A stretch of 64,000 nucleotides of DNA from an uncultured Lachnospiraceae bacterium (GCA_902765725.1 CACXAT010000014.1:36162-100161); one strand, 5' to 3'. Positions 40,291 through 49,187 are shown, numbered from the stretch's first letter. Translations and numbers: made by a program. Notes: generated by a model not told the origin, from the sequence alone.

Positions 40291-40368
40291 ATGATGCATA
40301 TACATATCGAATATGATGATTTCGGAGAGTATCTGGAAGTACTGGAAGACTCAGCGGACAAAGAATGA
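40291..40368 (+). CDS. Microprotein of 25 aa (MMHIHIEYDDFGEYLE...)
   Basis: ATG at 40291 follows AGGGGAG at 7 bases. The 25-residue peptide is acidic: HIHIEYDDFGEYLEVLEDSA. It shares Tyr/Asp/Glu-rich character with the 34-aa neighbour, and together they form a small transcription unit with the asparaginase downstream or by themselves. Too short for a family call. Confidence 0.5.
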   Translation: MMHIHIEYDDFGEYLEVLEDSADKE

Positions 40369-40392
40369 TAGCAGATCCGCGCAGATGTTTAT

Positions 40393-40422
40393 TTGTATAC
40401 ACATACAATAACAACGTATACA
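40393..40422 (+). promoter_or_regulatory. Candidate promoter of the asparaginase gene
   Basis: TTGTAT (40393-40398), 18 bp, TATACA (40417-40422), about 85 bp before the asparaginase ATG. The -35/-10 pair itself is flanked by GTATAC inverted repeats. Confidence 0.5.
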
Positions 40423-40508
40423 GACCCGGCAGGGTGGTGTAAAATACACCCATATACATCCATTTACTGCAGCTGAGCGTCAGATTACATCATCCGGGAG
40501 ATTACTGC

Positions 40509-41522
40509 ATGAGTATCAAAAAGATTCTGATGATCGCAACCGGCGGGACCATTGCCTCCAGACATACTGAGATGGGGCTGTCGCCTCAGATCTCCGGGAA
40601 GGAGCTTCTGTCCTACATCCCGGAGGGCAAGGATTTCTGCAGGATCGATGTGGTGCAGCCATTCAGCCTTGACAGTACGAATGTGTGCTGGGAGCAGTGG
40701 CTGACACTGGCAGGCCTGATCCGTGATCATTATGAGGACTATGACGGCTTTGTGATATGCCATGGGACAGACACTATGGCATATACGGCCGCTGCGCTGT
40801 CGTACCTGATACAGCACAGTACAAAGCCGATCGTGATAACAGGTGCCCAGAAGCCCATCGATCTGCCGGACACGGACGCCAGAACCAATCTGCTGGACAG
40901 CGTCCGGTTCGCGTCGGATGACCGGGCACATGATGTGTGCATCGTATTCGGCGGGCTGGTCATCGCGGGCACAAGAGCCAAGAAAGAGCGCACGAAGAGC
41001 TATAATGCGTTTTCCAGCATCAATTATCCTCCGGTAGCTGTCATTCAGGACAGGAGGATCATTTTCTATATTGATGACAAGGGAAATGACCAGAATTCAG
41101 TTTGTTTCTCTGACAGACTCGGACACAGAGTATTCCTGTTCAGGATGATCCCGGGCAGTGACGGGACGATCCTCGATGTGCTGATGGACAGGTATGATGC
41201 GCTGATCATCGAGTCTTTTGGCGTCGGCGGGATACCGGATTACGGAGACGGCAGCTTCCGGGAGGCGATCCGCAAATGGACTGCTGCCGGCAAGATCGTG
41301 GTCATGGCGACCCAGGTCCCGAATGAAGGCAGTGACATGTCTGTCTACGAGGTGGGGCATGCGGTCAAAAATGAATACAATATTCCGGAGTCCTACGATA
41401 TGACGCTGGAGTCGGTCATAACCAAGACCATGTGGATCCTCGGGAAAACACAGGACAGAAAAGAATTCCGGGAGCTGTTCTACACCAGCATCAATCATGA
41501 CCTGCTGTTTCTTCCGGAGTAA
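40509..41522 (+). CDS. ansA: Type I (cytoplasmic) L-asparaginase
   Basis: The 337-residue protein has the two asparaginase motifs: ATGGTIAS with the first nucleophile Thr14, and VICHGTDTMAYTAAAL with Thr87-Asp88. It hydrolyses asparagine to aspartate and ammonia. No signal peptide, so cytoplasmic. PIVITGAQKPIDLPDTDART is conserved. It begins a run of genes in the same direction (DUF1232, HD, oxidoreductase, phosphatase). Confidence 0.95.
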   Translation: MSIKKILMIATGGTIASRHTEMGLSPQISGKELLSYIPEGKDFCRIDVVQPFSLDSTNVCWEQWLTLAGLIRDHYEDYDGFVICHGTDTMAYTAAALSYLIQHSTKPIVITGAQKPIDLPDTDARTNLLDSVRFASDDRAHDVCIVFGGLVIAGTRAKKERTKSYNAFSSINYPPVAVIQDRRIIFYIDDKGNDQNSVCFSDRLGHRVFLFRMIPGSDGTILDVLMDRYDALIIESFGVGGIPDYGDGSFREAIRKWTAAGKIVVMATQVPNEGSDMSVYEVGHAVKNEYNIPESYDMTLESVITKTMWILGKTQDRKEFRELFYTSINHDLLFLPE

Positions 41523-41594
41523 GGAGTGAGACGTACAGAACCGGCACTGGCCGGATAAAGTTTGTAAGACCCGGATGGGGGAAGGAGGATCAAG

Positions 41595-42035
41595 ATGGCA
41601 TTTGATATCAACTCGGCAAAGGCGGCGCTTGAAGGCGGAATGAGTGAGGCACAGGAACTGATCAGGGATCCGGCAAAGATCGAAGGCCTTCTGGTCAATA
41701 TGGAAGCGGCACTGAAGAATGTTCCGGTAGCGGGCGATACCCTGTCGAAGGTTCCGCTTACGGTATCTCTGATCAAGAGCTATATCACAAAAGAGTATAC
41801 CGAGGTATCCCCCAAGGTGATCGTGTCCCTGCTCAGCGCATTTATCTATCTGCTCAAGAAGAAAGATCTTATTGCGGACAATATCCCGATTCTCGGACAG
41901 GTTGACGACATAGCCGTACTGGGGCTTGCGCTGAATTTTGTTGAGCCGGAGCTGAATGCCTACGCGCAGTGGAGAGAGCAGAAGAGCGCACCGGCAGCAG
42001 AAGCGCCGGCAGGAGAAGAGAGAGCTGAGGCATAA
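41595..42035 (+). CDS. DUF1232-like (YkvA-type) membrane-associated protein
   Basis: The 146-residue protein contains VPLTVSLIKSYITKEYTEVS and FIYLLKKKDLIADNIPILGQVDDIAVLGLAL, the YkvA/DUF1232 pattern with its hydrophobic hairpin and the conserved Asp-Asp. GGAAGGAGG before the ATG. Ends with Ala/Glu-rich tail. Function unknown. Confidence 0.85.
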   Translation: MAFDINSAKAALEGGMSEAQELIRDPAKIEGLLVNMEAALKNVPVAGDTLSKVPLTVSLIKSYITKEYTEVSPKVIVSLLSAFIYLLKKKDLIADNIPILGQVDDIAVLGLALNFVEPELNAYAQWREQKSAPAAEAPAGEERAEA

Positions 42036-42049
42036 GGAAAGGAATTAAC

Positions 42050-42622
42050 ATGGATAAGTTGACATTGGAGAAGGCGAAAGAGATCAACGGAACTATGGTG
42101 ACAGAAGAGCACCTGATCCTGCATGCGGCGAATGTTTCCGCGGCTATGGGCGCCATGGCGGATCATTTCGGGGAAGACAGGGAGCACTGGGAGGCAGTCG
42201 GATACCTGCATGATTATGACTACGAGAAGTATCCGGAGGAGCACCTTGCCCATACGGAAGAACCGCTTCGGGAGCTTGGCGTCCCGGAGGAAGACATCCG
42301 GGCGATCCTGTCCCATGGATATTCGATCTGCACGGATGTGGAGCCTGTCACCAACATGGAGAAGAGCCTGTTTACCGTTGACGAGCTCACAGGAATCGTA
42401 CAGGCGGCAGCCAGAATGCGGCCGAACGGGATCACGGACATGGAGATCAAGAGCTTCATGAAGAAGTGGAAGGACAAGCGGTTTGCAGCGAAATGCAACC
42501 GTGAACTGATCCTGAAGGGATGCGAGATGCTGGGCATGGATGTGAAAGAAGTCTCTGCCATAGTGATCGAGGGCATGAAGAGTCATGCGGAGGAACTGCA
42601 GCTTACAGGGAGTGCCGGTTGA
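42050..42622 (+). CDS. HD-domain hydrolase
   Basis: The 190-residue protein has the metal-dependent HD motif in VGYLHDYDYEKYPEEHLAH, with an upstream His in EEHLILHAANV and a later SHGYSICTD. HD proteins are usually phosphohydrolases of nucleotides or second messengers; the substrate is unknown. It lies 14 bp after the DUF1232 gene. Confidence 0.88.
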   Translation: MDKLTLEKAKEINGTMVTEEHLILHAANVSAAMGAMADHFGEDREHWEAVGYLHDYDYEKYPEEHLAHTEEPLRELGVPEEDIRAILSHGYSICTDVEPVTNMEKSLFTVDELTGIVQAAARMRPNGITDMEIKSFMKKWKDKRFAAKCNRELILKGCEMLGMDVKEVSAIVIEGMKSHAEELQLTGSAG

Positions 42623-42660
42623 GCGGCCTGATTGACAGCAGAAGTAAGAGGGGGGTTACG

Positions 42661-43638
42661 ATGGAAAAGGTCAGATGGGGCGTTCTCGGAACTGCCGGAA
42701 TCGCAAAGGGACAGACCATACCCGGGATGAAGCAGGCGCAGAACTGTGAGCTCTATGCCATAGCCGGAAGAAGCATGGAAAAGGCGAAGGCATACCAGGA
42801 AGAATTCGGGTTTGAAAAAGCCTATGATGACTATGATCAGATGCTTGCTGATCCCAATGTGGAGGCGGTCTATATCCCTCTTCCAAATGAGCTGCACCAC
42901 GACTGGGCGATCAAAGCCCTGAAAGCAAAGAAGCATGTGCTCTGCGAGAAACCGCTTGCGCCGACGGCGCAGGAGGCGGAGGAGATGATCCTCTGTGCAA
43001 AGGAAAACGGTGTCTTCCTGATGGAAGCCTTTGCCTATCTGCACAGTCCCTATGTCAGCGCACTGAAGGAAGTGCTGGACAGCGGAGTGATCGGCGATAT
43101 CTGCTACATGGAATCCGCCTTCATAACTTCGGATTATGATGTCAGCAACATCCGCATGCGCAGGGAGACTTTCGGCGGCGCTCTCTATGATCTTGGCTGC
43201 TACAATACCAGCCTGATCCTCTGGCTGCTGGGCGAAGAACCTGAGAAGGTGCATGCATGCGCTGAGTTCTCTGACAGAAAGGTGGACAGTCTTACCACGG
43301 CTTTTCTGACATTTTCCGGCGGAAAGAAAGCGGCATTCACCTGCGGGATGGTTCTTCCGACCGGCATGGACAAGAGACTCGACCGCCTTCAGATCCACGG
43401 GACAAAGGGGAAGATCCTATCTGACGTGGAGTTTAACCAGGAGGGCGAATGCAGCTTCTGCGTGGTGACCGAAGAAGGAACTGAAGTGAAGACCGTTTCC
43501 GCACGTCAGAATTACGCTCTCGAGACAGAGCAGCTTGGCAGATGCATTCTTAACGGGGAGACTCCGTATGTCTCCAATGAGTTTACGATGACGAACAGCA
43601 GGGTACTGGACCGTCTTCTCAGGGAGATCGGCTACTGA
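42661..43638 (+). CDS. Gfo/Idh/MocA-family oxidoreductase
   Basis: The 325-residue protein has a Rossmann start VRWGVLGTAGIAKGQTIPGM, the EKP motif in HVLCEKPLAPTAQEA, and the second domain with GGALYDLGCYNTSLILWLLG. It oxidises or reduces a sugar or cyclitol with NAD(P). GGGG before ATG at 42661; the longer frame from 42520 lies within the HD gene. Substrate unknown. Confidence 0.93.
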   Translation: MEKVRWGVLGTAGIAKGQTIPGMKQAQNCELYAIAGRSMEKAKAYQEEFGFEKAYDDYDQMLADPNVEAVYIPLPNELHHDWAIKALKAKKHVLCEKPLAPTAQEAEEMILCAKENGVFLMEAFAYLHSPYVSALKEVLDSGVIGDICYMESAFITSDYDVSNIRMRRETFGGALYDLGCYNTSLILWLLGEEPEKVHACAEFSDRKVDSLTTAFLTFSGGKKAAFTCGMVLPTGMDKRLDRLQIHGTKGKILSDVEFNQEGECSFCVVTEEGTEVKTVSARQNYALETEQLGRCILNGETPYVSNEFTMTNSRVLDRLLREIGY

Positions 43639-43700
43639 CATCTATTGTGATGGGGCCTGCCCGGATGGCGGTCCCGGATGCTGCGTGAAGGTGAGGCAGA

Positions 43701-44285
43701 ATGATCTATATTATCAGACATGGAGAGACAAGGAAAAACAAAGAGAAACTGCTTCAGGGAAGAAGCAACGATCCGCTGAATGAGGCCGGAGTCAGGCAGG
43801 CGGAAGAAGCGAGGGAATTCTTTAAGGACAGGGGCGTTCATTTTGCGAAGGTATTTTCGAGCCCCCTTGTCAGGGCGGTCAGGACCGCAGAGATCATAGC
43901 CGGGGATGCCGCTCAGATCAGGATGGACGAAAGGCTTCTGGAGATGGATTATGGACCTTATGAGGGGACCAGCCTGGAGCCTCCGGCACCGGAAGTGCTG
44001 TACTTTTTCATGGATTTTATCAACCATCCCGCACCCGAGGGGATGGAGAGCCTGGAGAGTGTCACAGGGAGACTTGGAGAGTTTCTGGAGGAGATCCGGG
44101 AGGAAGCTGCAGGAGAGGGAGATATCCTGATCTCCACCCATGCGATTGCCATGAAAGGCGCTCTTGAATACCTGACGCCTGAATCCGGCGGCGCCTACTG
44201 GTCGAAGTACATCGGCAACTGCGGGATCTATCAGATCGGGATGAAAGACGGCAAGTATGAGGTGCCTTTCGAGATCAGGGCCTGA
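43701..44285 (+). CDS. Histidine phosphatase family protein
   Basis: The 194-residue protein starts MIYIIRHGETRKNKEKLLQG with the phospho-His, has SPLVRAVRTAEIIAG and a second His in ILISTHAIAMKGAL. It resembles CobC and small sugar/nucleotide phosphatases, but it lies far from the B12 operon, so its substrate is open. It is followed by a terminator. Confidence 0.9.
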   Translation: MIYIIRHGETRKNKEKLLQGRSNDPLNEAGVRQAEEAREFFKDRGVHFAKVFSSPLVRAVRTAEIIAGDAAQIRMDERLLEMDYGPYEGTSLEPPAPEVLYFFMDFINHPAPEGMESLESVTGRLGEFLEEIREEAAGEGDILISTHAIAMKGALEYLTPESGGAYWSKYIGNCGIYQIGMKDGKYEVPFEIRA

Positions 44286-44306
44286 TGCAAACCAAAGCTG
44301 AATGGG

Positions 44307-44349
44307 AAAGAATGTTAACCTGGCTGATATCAGGTTGACATTCTTTTTT
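44307..44349 (+). terminator. Intrinsic terminator, possibly overlapping a BirA site
   Basis: AAAGAATGTTAACCTG and CAGGTTGACATTCTTT form a 16-bp stem (one G-U) followed by six T. The arms read ATGTTAACC/GGTTGACAT, the half-site pattern of the biotin repressor, although here only 12 bp apart. Confidence 0.8.
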
Positions 44350-44367
44350 AAATGGGCTATCCTGTCA

Positions 44368-44420
44368 TGGTTAACTGTTCATTTTGGATGGTTGACAATA
44401 TGTAGAGTCGCAGCTATGGT
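44368..44420 (+). promoter_or_regulatory. bioY-bioB promoter with BirA-like operator
   Basis: TTGACA (44392-44397) and TATGGT (44415-44420) are 17 bp apart. The -35 box lies inside GGTTGACAA (44390-44398), which with TGGTTAACT (44368-44376) resembles the biotin-repressor (BirA) palindrome WTGTWAACC-N13/14-GGTTWACAW. Binding there would block the polymerase when biotin is plentiful. Motif match is by eye, with mismatches in the left half. Confidence 0.6.
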
Positions 44421-44477
44421 TCTCGTCCGGCGGTCTTTGCTGCAGCTTGATGAAACATCAATTGGGAGTTTGACATT

Positions 44478-45029
44478 ATGAAAAAAATCACTACGTATGA
44501 GATGGCAATGTGCGGGATCATGGCTGCGCTCATGTGTATTGCCGGACCGCTGTCTGTTCCGATCGGACCGATTCCGGTGACACTGACGAACCTGGTAATC
44601 TATTTTGCTCTTGCCGTAATCGGAACGCGCCTGACGCTGGTCAGTTATGTCATCTATCTGCTCCTGGGAGCTGCCGGACTTCCGGTATTCTCGGGATTTG
44701 CGGGAGGCCTGGCCAAGCTCTCCGGACCAACGGGTGGCTATCTGGTCGGATTCATCCTGATGATACTGATCGGAGGCGTGATCTATGAGCGCAGCGCCCG
44801 GAAGCCTGTGATCGGCGGGGCCGGAATGTTTCTGGGTCTTGCGGCCGCGTATGTATTTGGGACCGCATGGTTTGTATACCAGATGGAAGTAGGGGTCGGG
44901 TATGCCCTGACCGTCTGTGTCTGGCCGTTTGTCCCCTTCGATCTTGTAAAGATCGTTCTGGGCATACTTGTCGGGAGCGCAGTCAGAAAGGCCGTGCTGC
45001 GCTCGGGATATGCCATGAACCGGGAGTGA
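44478..45029 (+). CDS. bioY: Biotin transporter BioY (substrate-binding subunit)
   Basis: The 183-residue membrane protein has six helices and motifs AALMCIAGPLSVPIGPIPVT, LLLGAAGLPVFSGFAGGL, GPTGGYLVGFI. BioY is the S component of biotin ECF importers, working with energy modules encoded elsewhere. It is 19 bp before bioB, and its promoter carries a BirA-like site. Confidence 0.94.
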   Translation: MKKITTYEMAMCGIMAALMCIAGPLSVPIGPIPVTLTNLVIYFALAVIGTRLTLVSYVIYLLLGAAGLPVFSGFAGGLAKLSGPTGGYLVGFILMILIGGVIYERSARKPVIGGAGMFLGLAAAYVFGTAWFVYQMEVGVGYALTVCVWPFVPFDLVKIVLGILVGSAVRKAVLRSGYAMNRE

Positions 45030-45048
45030 TGACAGAGAGGATAAGAAC

Positions 45049-46062
45049 ATGAACAATGGAGATCTGAAGGAAACCGATGTACTTGCCCTGGCGCAGGAGA
45101 TCATTGCCGGGAGACGGCTTGGCAGGACGGATGATCTTCATTTTTTAGTGGAATGTGATCTGGAGGATCTGTGTCTTGGCGCGGACCGCCTGAGAGAGCA
45201 TTTTACAGGAGATAAGGTGGATCTGTGCTCCATCATCAACGGTCGAAGCGGCAGATGCCCTGAGGACTGCAAGTACTGCGCTCAGTCGGCCCATAACCAC
45301 ACGGACTGCGAGGTCTATGATTTTCTTCCGGAGGAGAAGATCCTGGAGGCCTGCAGGATGAATGAGAGGGAAGGGGTGGACCGGTTCTCAATCGTGACGG
45401 CAGGAAAGGTTCTGTCCGGGGAAGAGTTTGAGAAGGCCATCTATGCCTATGAGCACATGAGAAATGAATGCGACATTGAACTGTGCGCGTCTTTTGGATT
45501 CGTGACGAAGGAGCAGCTGGTCAGGCTGAAGGAAGCTGGTGTTACCAGCTATCACCACAATATCGAGACATCCCGCAGGAACTTCCCGAATATCTGTACG
45601 ACACATACATTCGACATGAAGCTGCGGACCCTGAAGATGGTGAAGGAGGTCGGGCTGTATGCCTGCTCGGGCGGGATCATCGGCATGGGAGAGACCTGGG
45701 AGGACCGGATCGATATGGCGCTGAGTCTTGCGGAGGTGGGGGTTGATTCCATTCCGATCAATGCTCTGATGCCGATCCCGGGTACGCCGCTGGAGCATCT
45801 GGAGAGGATCACAGAGCCTGAGATCCGCAGAACCATCGCGATATTCAAATACATCAACCCTGCCAGTGATGTGAGGCTGGCAGCAGGACGGGCCCTGCTT
45901 GAAAATGACGGAGAGAAAGCATTCAGAGGCGGCGCGTCAGCAACGATTACCGGCAATATGCTTACTACGGCAGCCTGCGCGACGATCCGTTCGGACCGTC
46001 AGATGCTGAAGGACCTGGGGCGGACCGTGAAAGAGATCCCCGACTGCGGGAATGAGGCATGA
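45049..46062 (+). CDS. bioB: Biotin synthase BioB
   Basis: The 337-residue radical SAM enzyme inserts sulfur into dethiobiotin. INGRSGRCPEDCKYCAQSAH contains the CxxxCxxC cluster motif; SYHHNIETSRRNFPNICTTH, GGIIGMGETWEDRIDMAL and LMPIPGTPLE follow. No other biotin-synthesis gene lies here, so dethiobiotin may be made or taken up elsewhere. Confidence 0.96.
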   Translation: MNNGDLKETDVLALAQEIIAGRRLGRTDDLHFLVECDLEDLCLGADRLREHFTGDKVDLCSIINGRSGRCPEDCKYCAQSAHNHTDCEVYDFLPEEKILEACRMNEREGVDRFSIVTAGKVLSGEEFEKAIYAYEHMRNECDIELCASFGFVTKEQLVRLKEAGVTSYHHNIETSRRNFPNICTTHTFDMKLRTLKMVKEVGLYACSGGIIGMGETWEDRIDMALSLAEVGVDSIPINALMPIPGTPLEHLERITEPEIRRTIAIFKYINPASDVRLAAGRALLENDGEKAFRGGASATITGNMLTTAACATIRSDRQMLKDLGRTVKEIPDCGNEA

Positions 46063-46095
46063 ACAGGGACTGTAATCTATGGACAGCAACAGTAA

Positions 46096-46121
46096 AGGGG
46101 CGGTTTTTCTGCCTCTTTTTT
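46096..46121 (+). terminator. Terminator of the biotin operon
   Basis: AGGGGCGG and CTGCCTCT pair (with two G-U) around a TTTTT loop, followed by a run of six T. Confidence 0.7.
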
Positions 46122-46132
46122 CATTTATTGGA

Positions 46133-46159
46133 TTGCAATTTTGAAAAATCGTATATAAT
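46133..46159 (+). promoter_or_regulatory. thrS promoter
   Basis: TATAAT (46154-46159) with TTGCAA (46133-46138) 15 bp upstream. The gap to the start is short (37 bp) and has no T-box-like structure. Confidence 0.6.
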
Positions 46160-46196
46160 AGGAAGAACGGAATAATACACTGGAGGTATATCACCA

Positions 46197-47963
46197 ATGA
46201 AAGCACTCTATAATAACGGAGAGGTGAAGGTCCTTCCTGCAGAGGAGGAGACTCACGTTATCCGGCATACTGCTGCGCATATCATGGCACAGGCTATACA
46301 GCGTCTTCACCCGCAGGCCAGGTTTGCTTACGGTCCTGCTACAGAGCGCGGATTCTATTATGATGTGGATCTGGACGGAGAGAAGCTCTCGGATGAGGAT
46401 CTGGCCGCGATCGAAGCGGAGATGGTGAAGATCACCAAAGAGAATCTCCCGATCAAGACTTATGAACTTCCCCGTTCGGAAGCGATCAAGCTGATGGAAG
46501 ACAGAGGAGAGGTCTACAAGGTCGAGCATATCGGAGATCTTGCTGAGGATGCGAGAATCACATTCTATCAGCAGGGCGACTATATCGATATGTGTGTCGG
46601 ACCTCACCTTACCTATACCAAGGCCCTGAAGGCATTCAAGGTCACCGGTCAGTCCGGAGCGTACTGGAAGAATGACAGCGAGAACAAGATGCTGACCCGC
46701 ATCAATGGCGTCGCATTCCGCAACAGCGAAGAACTGAAGGCCTGGGAGGTCGAGCAGGAAGAGGCAAGAGCACGCGATCACAGAAAGATCGGCAAAGAGA
46801 TGCAGCTCTTCATGACGGATGATCTGGTTGGTAAGGGACTTCCGATGTTCCTGCCGAAGGGTTATACGCTGTGGCAGGTCCTTGAGAACTATATCAAGGA
46901 GAAGGAACGCCGCCTGGGTTATCTGCATGTCATGACACCCTGTATCGGCACGGTCAACCTGTACAAGACATCCGGCCACTGGGATCATTACAAGGACAAC
47001 ATGTTCCCGGCCATGCAGGTAGACGATGAAGAATATGTACTTCGTCCGATGAACTGCCCGCATCATATGAGGATCTATGCGAACCGTCCGAGATCCTACA
47101 GGAATCTCCCGCTGCGTATCGGTGAGATCGCGCATGATTTCAGATATGAGGCATCCGGAACCCTCAAGGGAATTGAGAGAGGCCGCCATTTCTGCCAGAA
47201 TGACGCGCATCTGTTCGTCACGCCGGATCAGATCAAGAGCGAGATCGCAAGCGTCTGCGATCTGATCTTTGACGCGTATAAGGACTTCAAGATCACGGAT
47301 TACCGCTGTGTACTGTCACTGCGTGATCCGGCTGACAAGAAGAAATATCACGATGATGACGAGATGTGGAATACGGCTGAAGACGCCCTTCGCCAGGTTC
47401 TCAATGAGCTGAAGATCGACTATACCGAGGAGATCGGCGAGGCGGCATTCTATGGCCCGAAGCTTGACGTCAACGTGAAGCCTGCAGTCGGCGCAGAGTA
47501 TACACTGTCCACCTGCCAGCTTGACTTCTGCCTGCCGGCAAAGTTTGAGCTGACCTATGTGGATCAGGATGGAACCGAGAAGACCCCGGTTGTCATCCAC
47601 CGTGCGATCCTCGGCTCCCTGGATCGTTTCATGGCATACCTGATCGAAGAGACCAAGGGCCGCTTCCCGGTATGGCTTGCACCGGTACAGGTCAAGGTAC
47701 TTCCGGTCTCCGAGAAGTTCATGGAGTATGCGTCTGAGTGCTGTGAGAAGCTGCTGGATGCAGGATTCCGCGCAGAGCTTGATGAGAGAAATGAGAAGAT
47801 CGGATACAAGATCCGTGAGGCACAGCAGGTCGAGCGCGTACCGTACATGCTGATCATCGGACAGAAAGAGACGGATGCACAGAATGTGACCTACCGCAAC
47901 AGAGACACGGGAGAGAGCACCACTTCTTCCATGGAAGAATTCATGGAGATGCTCCGCAGCTGA
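46197..47963 (+). CDS. thrS: Threonyl-tRNA synthetase lacking the TGS domain
   Basis: The 588-residue enzyme charges tRNA-Thr. It starts directly with the N2 editing region (HTAAHIMAQAI with HxxxH, and CVGPHLTYT), then the class II catalytic core: PMNCPHHMRIYANRPRSYRN, GIERGRHFCQNDAHLF, and HRAILGSLDRFMAYLIE, then the anticodon-binding domain. Bacterial ThrS is normally about 640 residues with an N-terminal TGS domain of about 60; that domain is absent here. GGAGG precedes the ATG, and promoter and terminator sequences lie immediately upstream, so no coding extension is possible. Confidence 0.95.
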   Translation: MKALYNNGEVKVLPAEEETHVIRHTAAHIMAQAIQRLHPQARFAYGPATERGFYYDVDLDGEKLSDEDLAAIEAEMVKITKENLPIKTYELPRSEAIKLMEDRGEVYKVEHIGDLAEDARITFYQQGDYIDMCVGPHLTYTKALKAFKVTGQSGAYWKNDSENKMLTRINGVAFRNSEELKAWEVEQEEARARDHRKIGKEMQLFMTDDLVGKGLPMFLPKGYTLWQVLENYIKEKERRLGYLHVMTPCIGTVNLYKTSGHWDHYKDNMFPAMQVDDEEYVLRPMNCPHHMRIYANRPRSYRNLPLRIGEIAHDFRYEASGTLKGIERGRHFCQNDAHLFVTPDQIKSEIASVCDLIFDAYKDFKITDYRCVLSLRDPADKKKYHDDDEMWNTAEDALRQVLNELKIDYTEEIGEAAFYGPKLDVNVKPAVGAEYTLSTCQLDFCLPAKFELTYVDQDGTEKTPVVIHRAILGSLDRFMAYLIEETKGRFPVWLAPVQVKVLPVSEKFMEYASECCEKLLDAGFRAELDERNEKIGYKIREAQQVERVPYMLIIGQKETDAQNVTYRNRDTGESTTSSMEEFMEMLRS

Positions 47964-48031
47964 GGTCCGGGACCGAATGGCAGTCTGCATGGGCAGTGTA
48001 AACCTCCCGGCAGAGTTATAGAAGAACAGTA

Positions 48032-48064
48032 AGATTGCCGCACCATGGGTGCGGCAATCTTTTT
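48032..48064 (+). terminator. thrS terminator
   Basis: AGATTGCCGCACC and GGTGCGGCAATCT form a perfect 13-bp stem with an ATG loop and a T5 run. Confidence 0.93.
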
Positions 48065-48122
48065 CTGTATGCAAAATATGAGAGCGGAACGGTGAGGCGA
48101 GACCTGAACGGTCCTCAGCAGC

Positions 48123-48887
48123 TCACGCGTCCGGATAGAGGACTTGTATATTTTTCTGTTCCATGCAGGTCAGCCATTCATCGGACGGTCTGCGGTCTGT
48201 GACCAGAACATCGATCAGGGAGAAAGGCGCTGTGCGGATCAGTGAAGTGCGGTCGAATTTTGTATGATCGGCAAGCAGTATGACTTTTCGGGAATGGTCG
48301 ATCAGCGTGTTCTTGTACTGCACGACTGCTTCGCTTCCGTCATAGATCCCGTATACAAGATCCAGAGAGTGGCATCCGATGATGCAGGCATCCAGAAAGT
48401 AGTTCCCCATCATCCGTATGGCGAGTTCACCTTCGAGAGACTGTGTCCTGCTGTTGAGGATCCCTCCGGTTGAGATGATCCGGAGCTTATCATACATGAA
48501 GTCATTCAGGATGCGGACCGAGTTGGTGAGAAGGGTGAGGCTGGACCGGGATCTGATATACGGGATCGTCTCATATACGGTCGTACCCGAATCGCAGCCG
48601 ATCGCCCCGTTTTCAGGAAGAAGAGATGCGGCAAGTCTGCCGATCGCCGCTTTTGCCGCGGCATTTTTTACAGCACGGATCTTATAGTCACTGGTGACCG
48701 GAGATGCCTGCACAGCGATCGCTCCACCGTAGGTCCTTGCGACAATGCCGTCTTTTTCCAGCGCTTCCAGATCCCGGCGGATCGTCTCATTTGTAACCTG
48801 ATACCGTTTTGCCAGATCTGATACCTGAACCTTCTGCTCAGCGTGCACGATCTTGATGATATCAGCTAATCTGTCTCTCTGCGTCAT
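48123..48887 (-). CDS. DeoR-family transcriptional repressor
   Basis: The 254-residue protein has a DeoR HTH (VSDLAKRYQVTNETIRRDLEA, then LEKDGIVARTYGGAI) and a C-terminal sugar-phosphate-sensing DeoRC domain (GAIGCDSGTTVYETIPY, VILLADHTKFDRTS). It typically represses a sugar-utilisation operon until a phosphorylated sugar binds. No sugar operon is adjacent. An inverted repeat upstream (48948-49014) may be its own operator. Confidence 0.93.
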   Translation of the reverse strand: MTQRDRLADIIKIVHAEQKVQVSDLAKRYQVTNETIRRDLEALEKDGIVARTYGGAIAVQASPVTSDYKIRAVKNAAAKAAIGRLAASLLPENGAIGCDSGTTVYETIPYIRSRSSLTLLTNSVRILNDFMYDKLRIISTGGILNSRTQSLEGELAIRMMGNYFLDACIIGCHSLDLVYGIYDGSEAVVQYKNTLIDHSRKVILLADHTKFDRTSLIRTAPFSLIDVLVTDRRPSDEWLTCMEQKNIQVLYPDA

Positions 48888-48947
48888 AATTCCCCACCTG
48901 TGTTATATAGGATTTAATATATTCCCAGAATACACAAAAGCCGATTG

Positions 48948-49014
48948 AAAATCAACAATTTTGGGCGAAAAAGCGAACTGAAAATCTGCAATTAAATATA
49001 ATTATGTTGATTTT
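48948..49014. repeat. Inverted repeat upstream of the DeoR gene
   Basis: AAAATCAACA (48948-48957) and TGTTGATTTT (49005-49014) are exact reverse complements 47 bp apart in AT-rich DNA, and AACAACATA follows. They could be repressor sites. The rest of the 48888-49187 gap holds the DUF1294 promoter and nothing else recognised. Confidence 0.5.
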
Positions 49015-49125
49015 AAAAGAAAACAACATATTCAGGGGCAAAAATATGCCTAACGGAAGTGGGATATACAGATTTTATAAAACAGACAGATCTGGTTTCT
49101 GCCGGCATATCTTTCGGCAAAAGTG

Positions 49126-49154
49126 TTCACCCGAAGGGACAGAAATTGTATAAT
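49126..49154 (+). promoter_or_regulatory. Promoter of the DUF1294 gene
   Basis: TTCACC (49126-49131), 17 bp and a perfect TATAAT (49149-49154) lie 33 bp before the ATG at 49188. Confidence 0.7.
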
Positions 49155-49187
49155 AAAGGATCATTCAGAGAGAAGGGAGGTTCTCGT

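Noticed and set aside
46063..46196. T-box leader before thrS
   Set aside because: The gap is only 134 bp, already filled by the bio terminator and promoter, with no T-box sequence.
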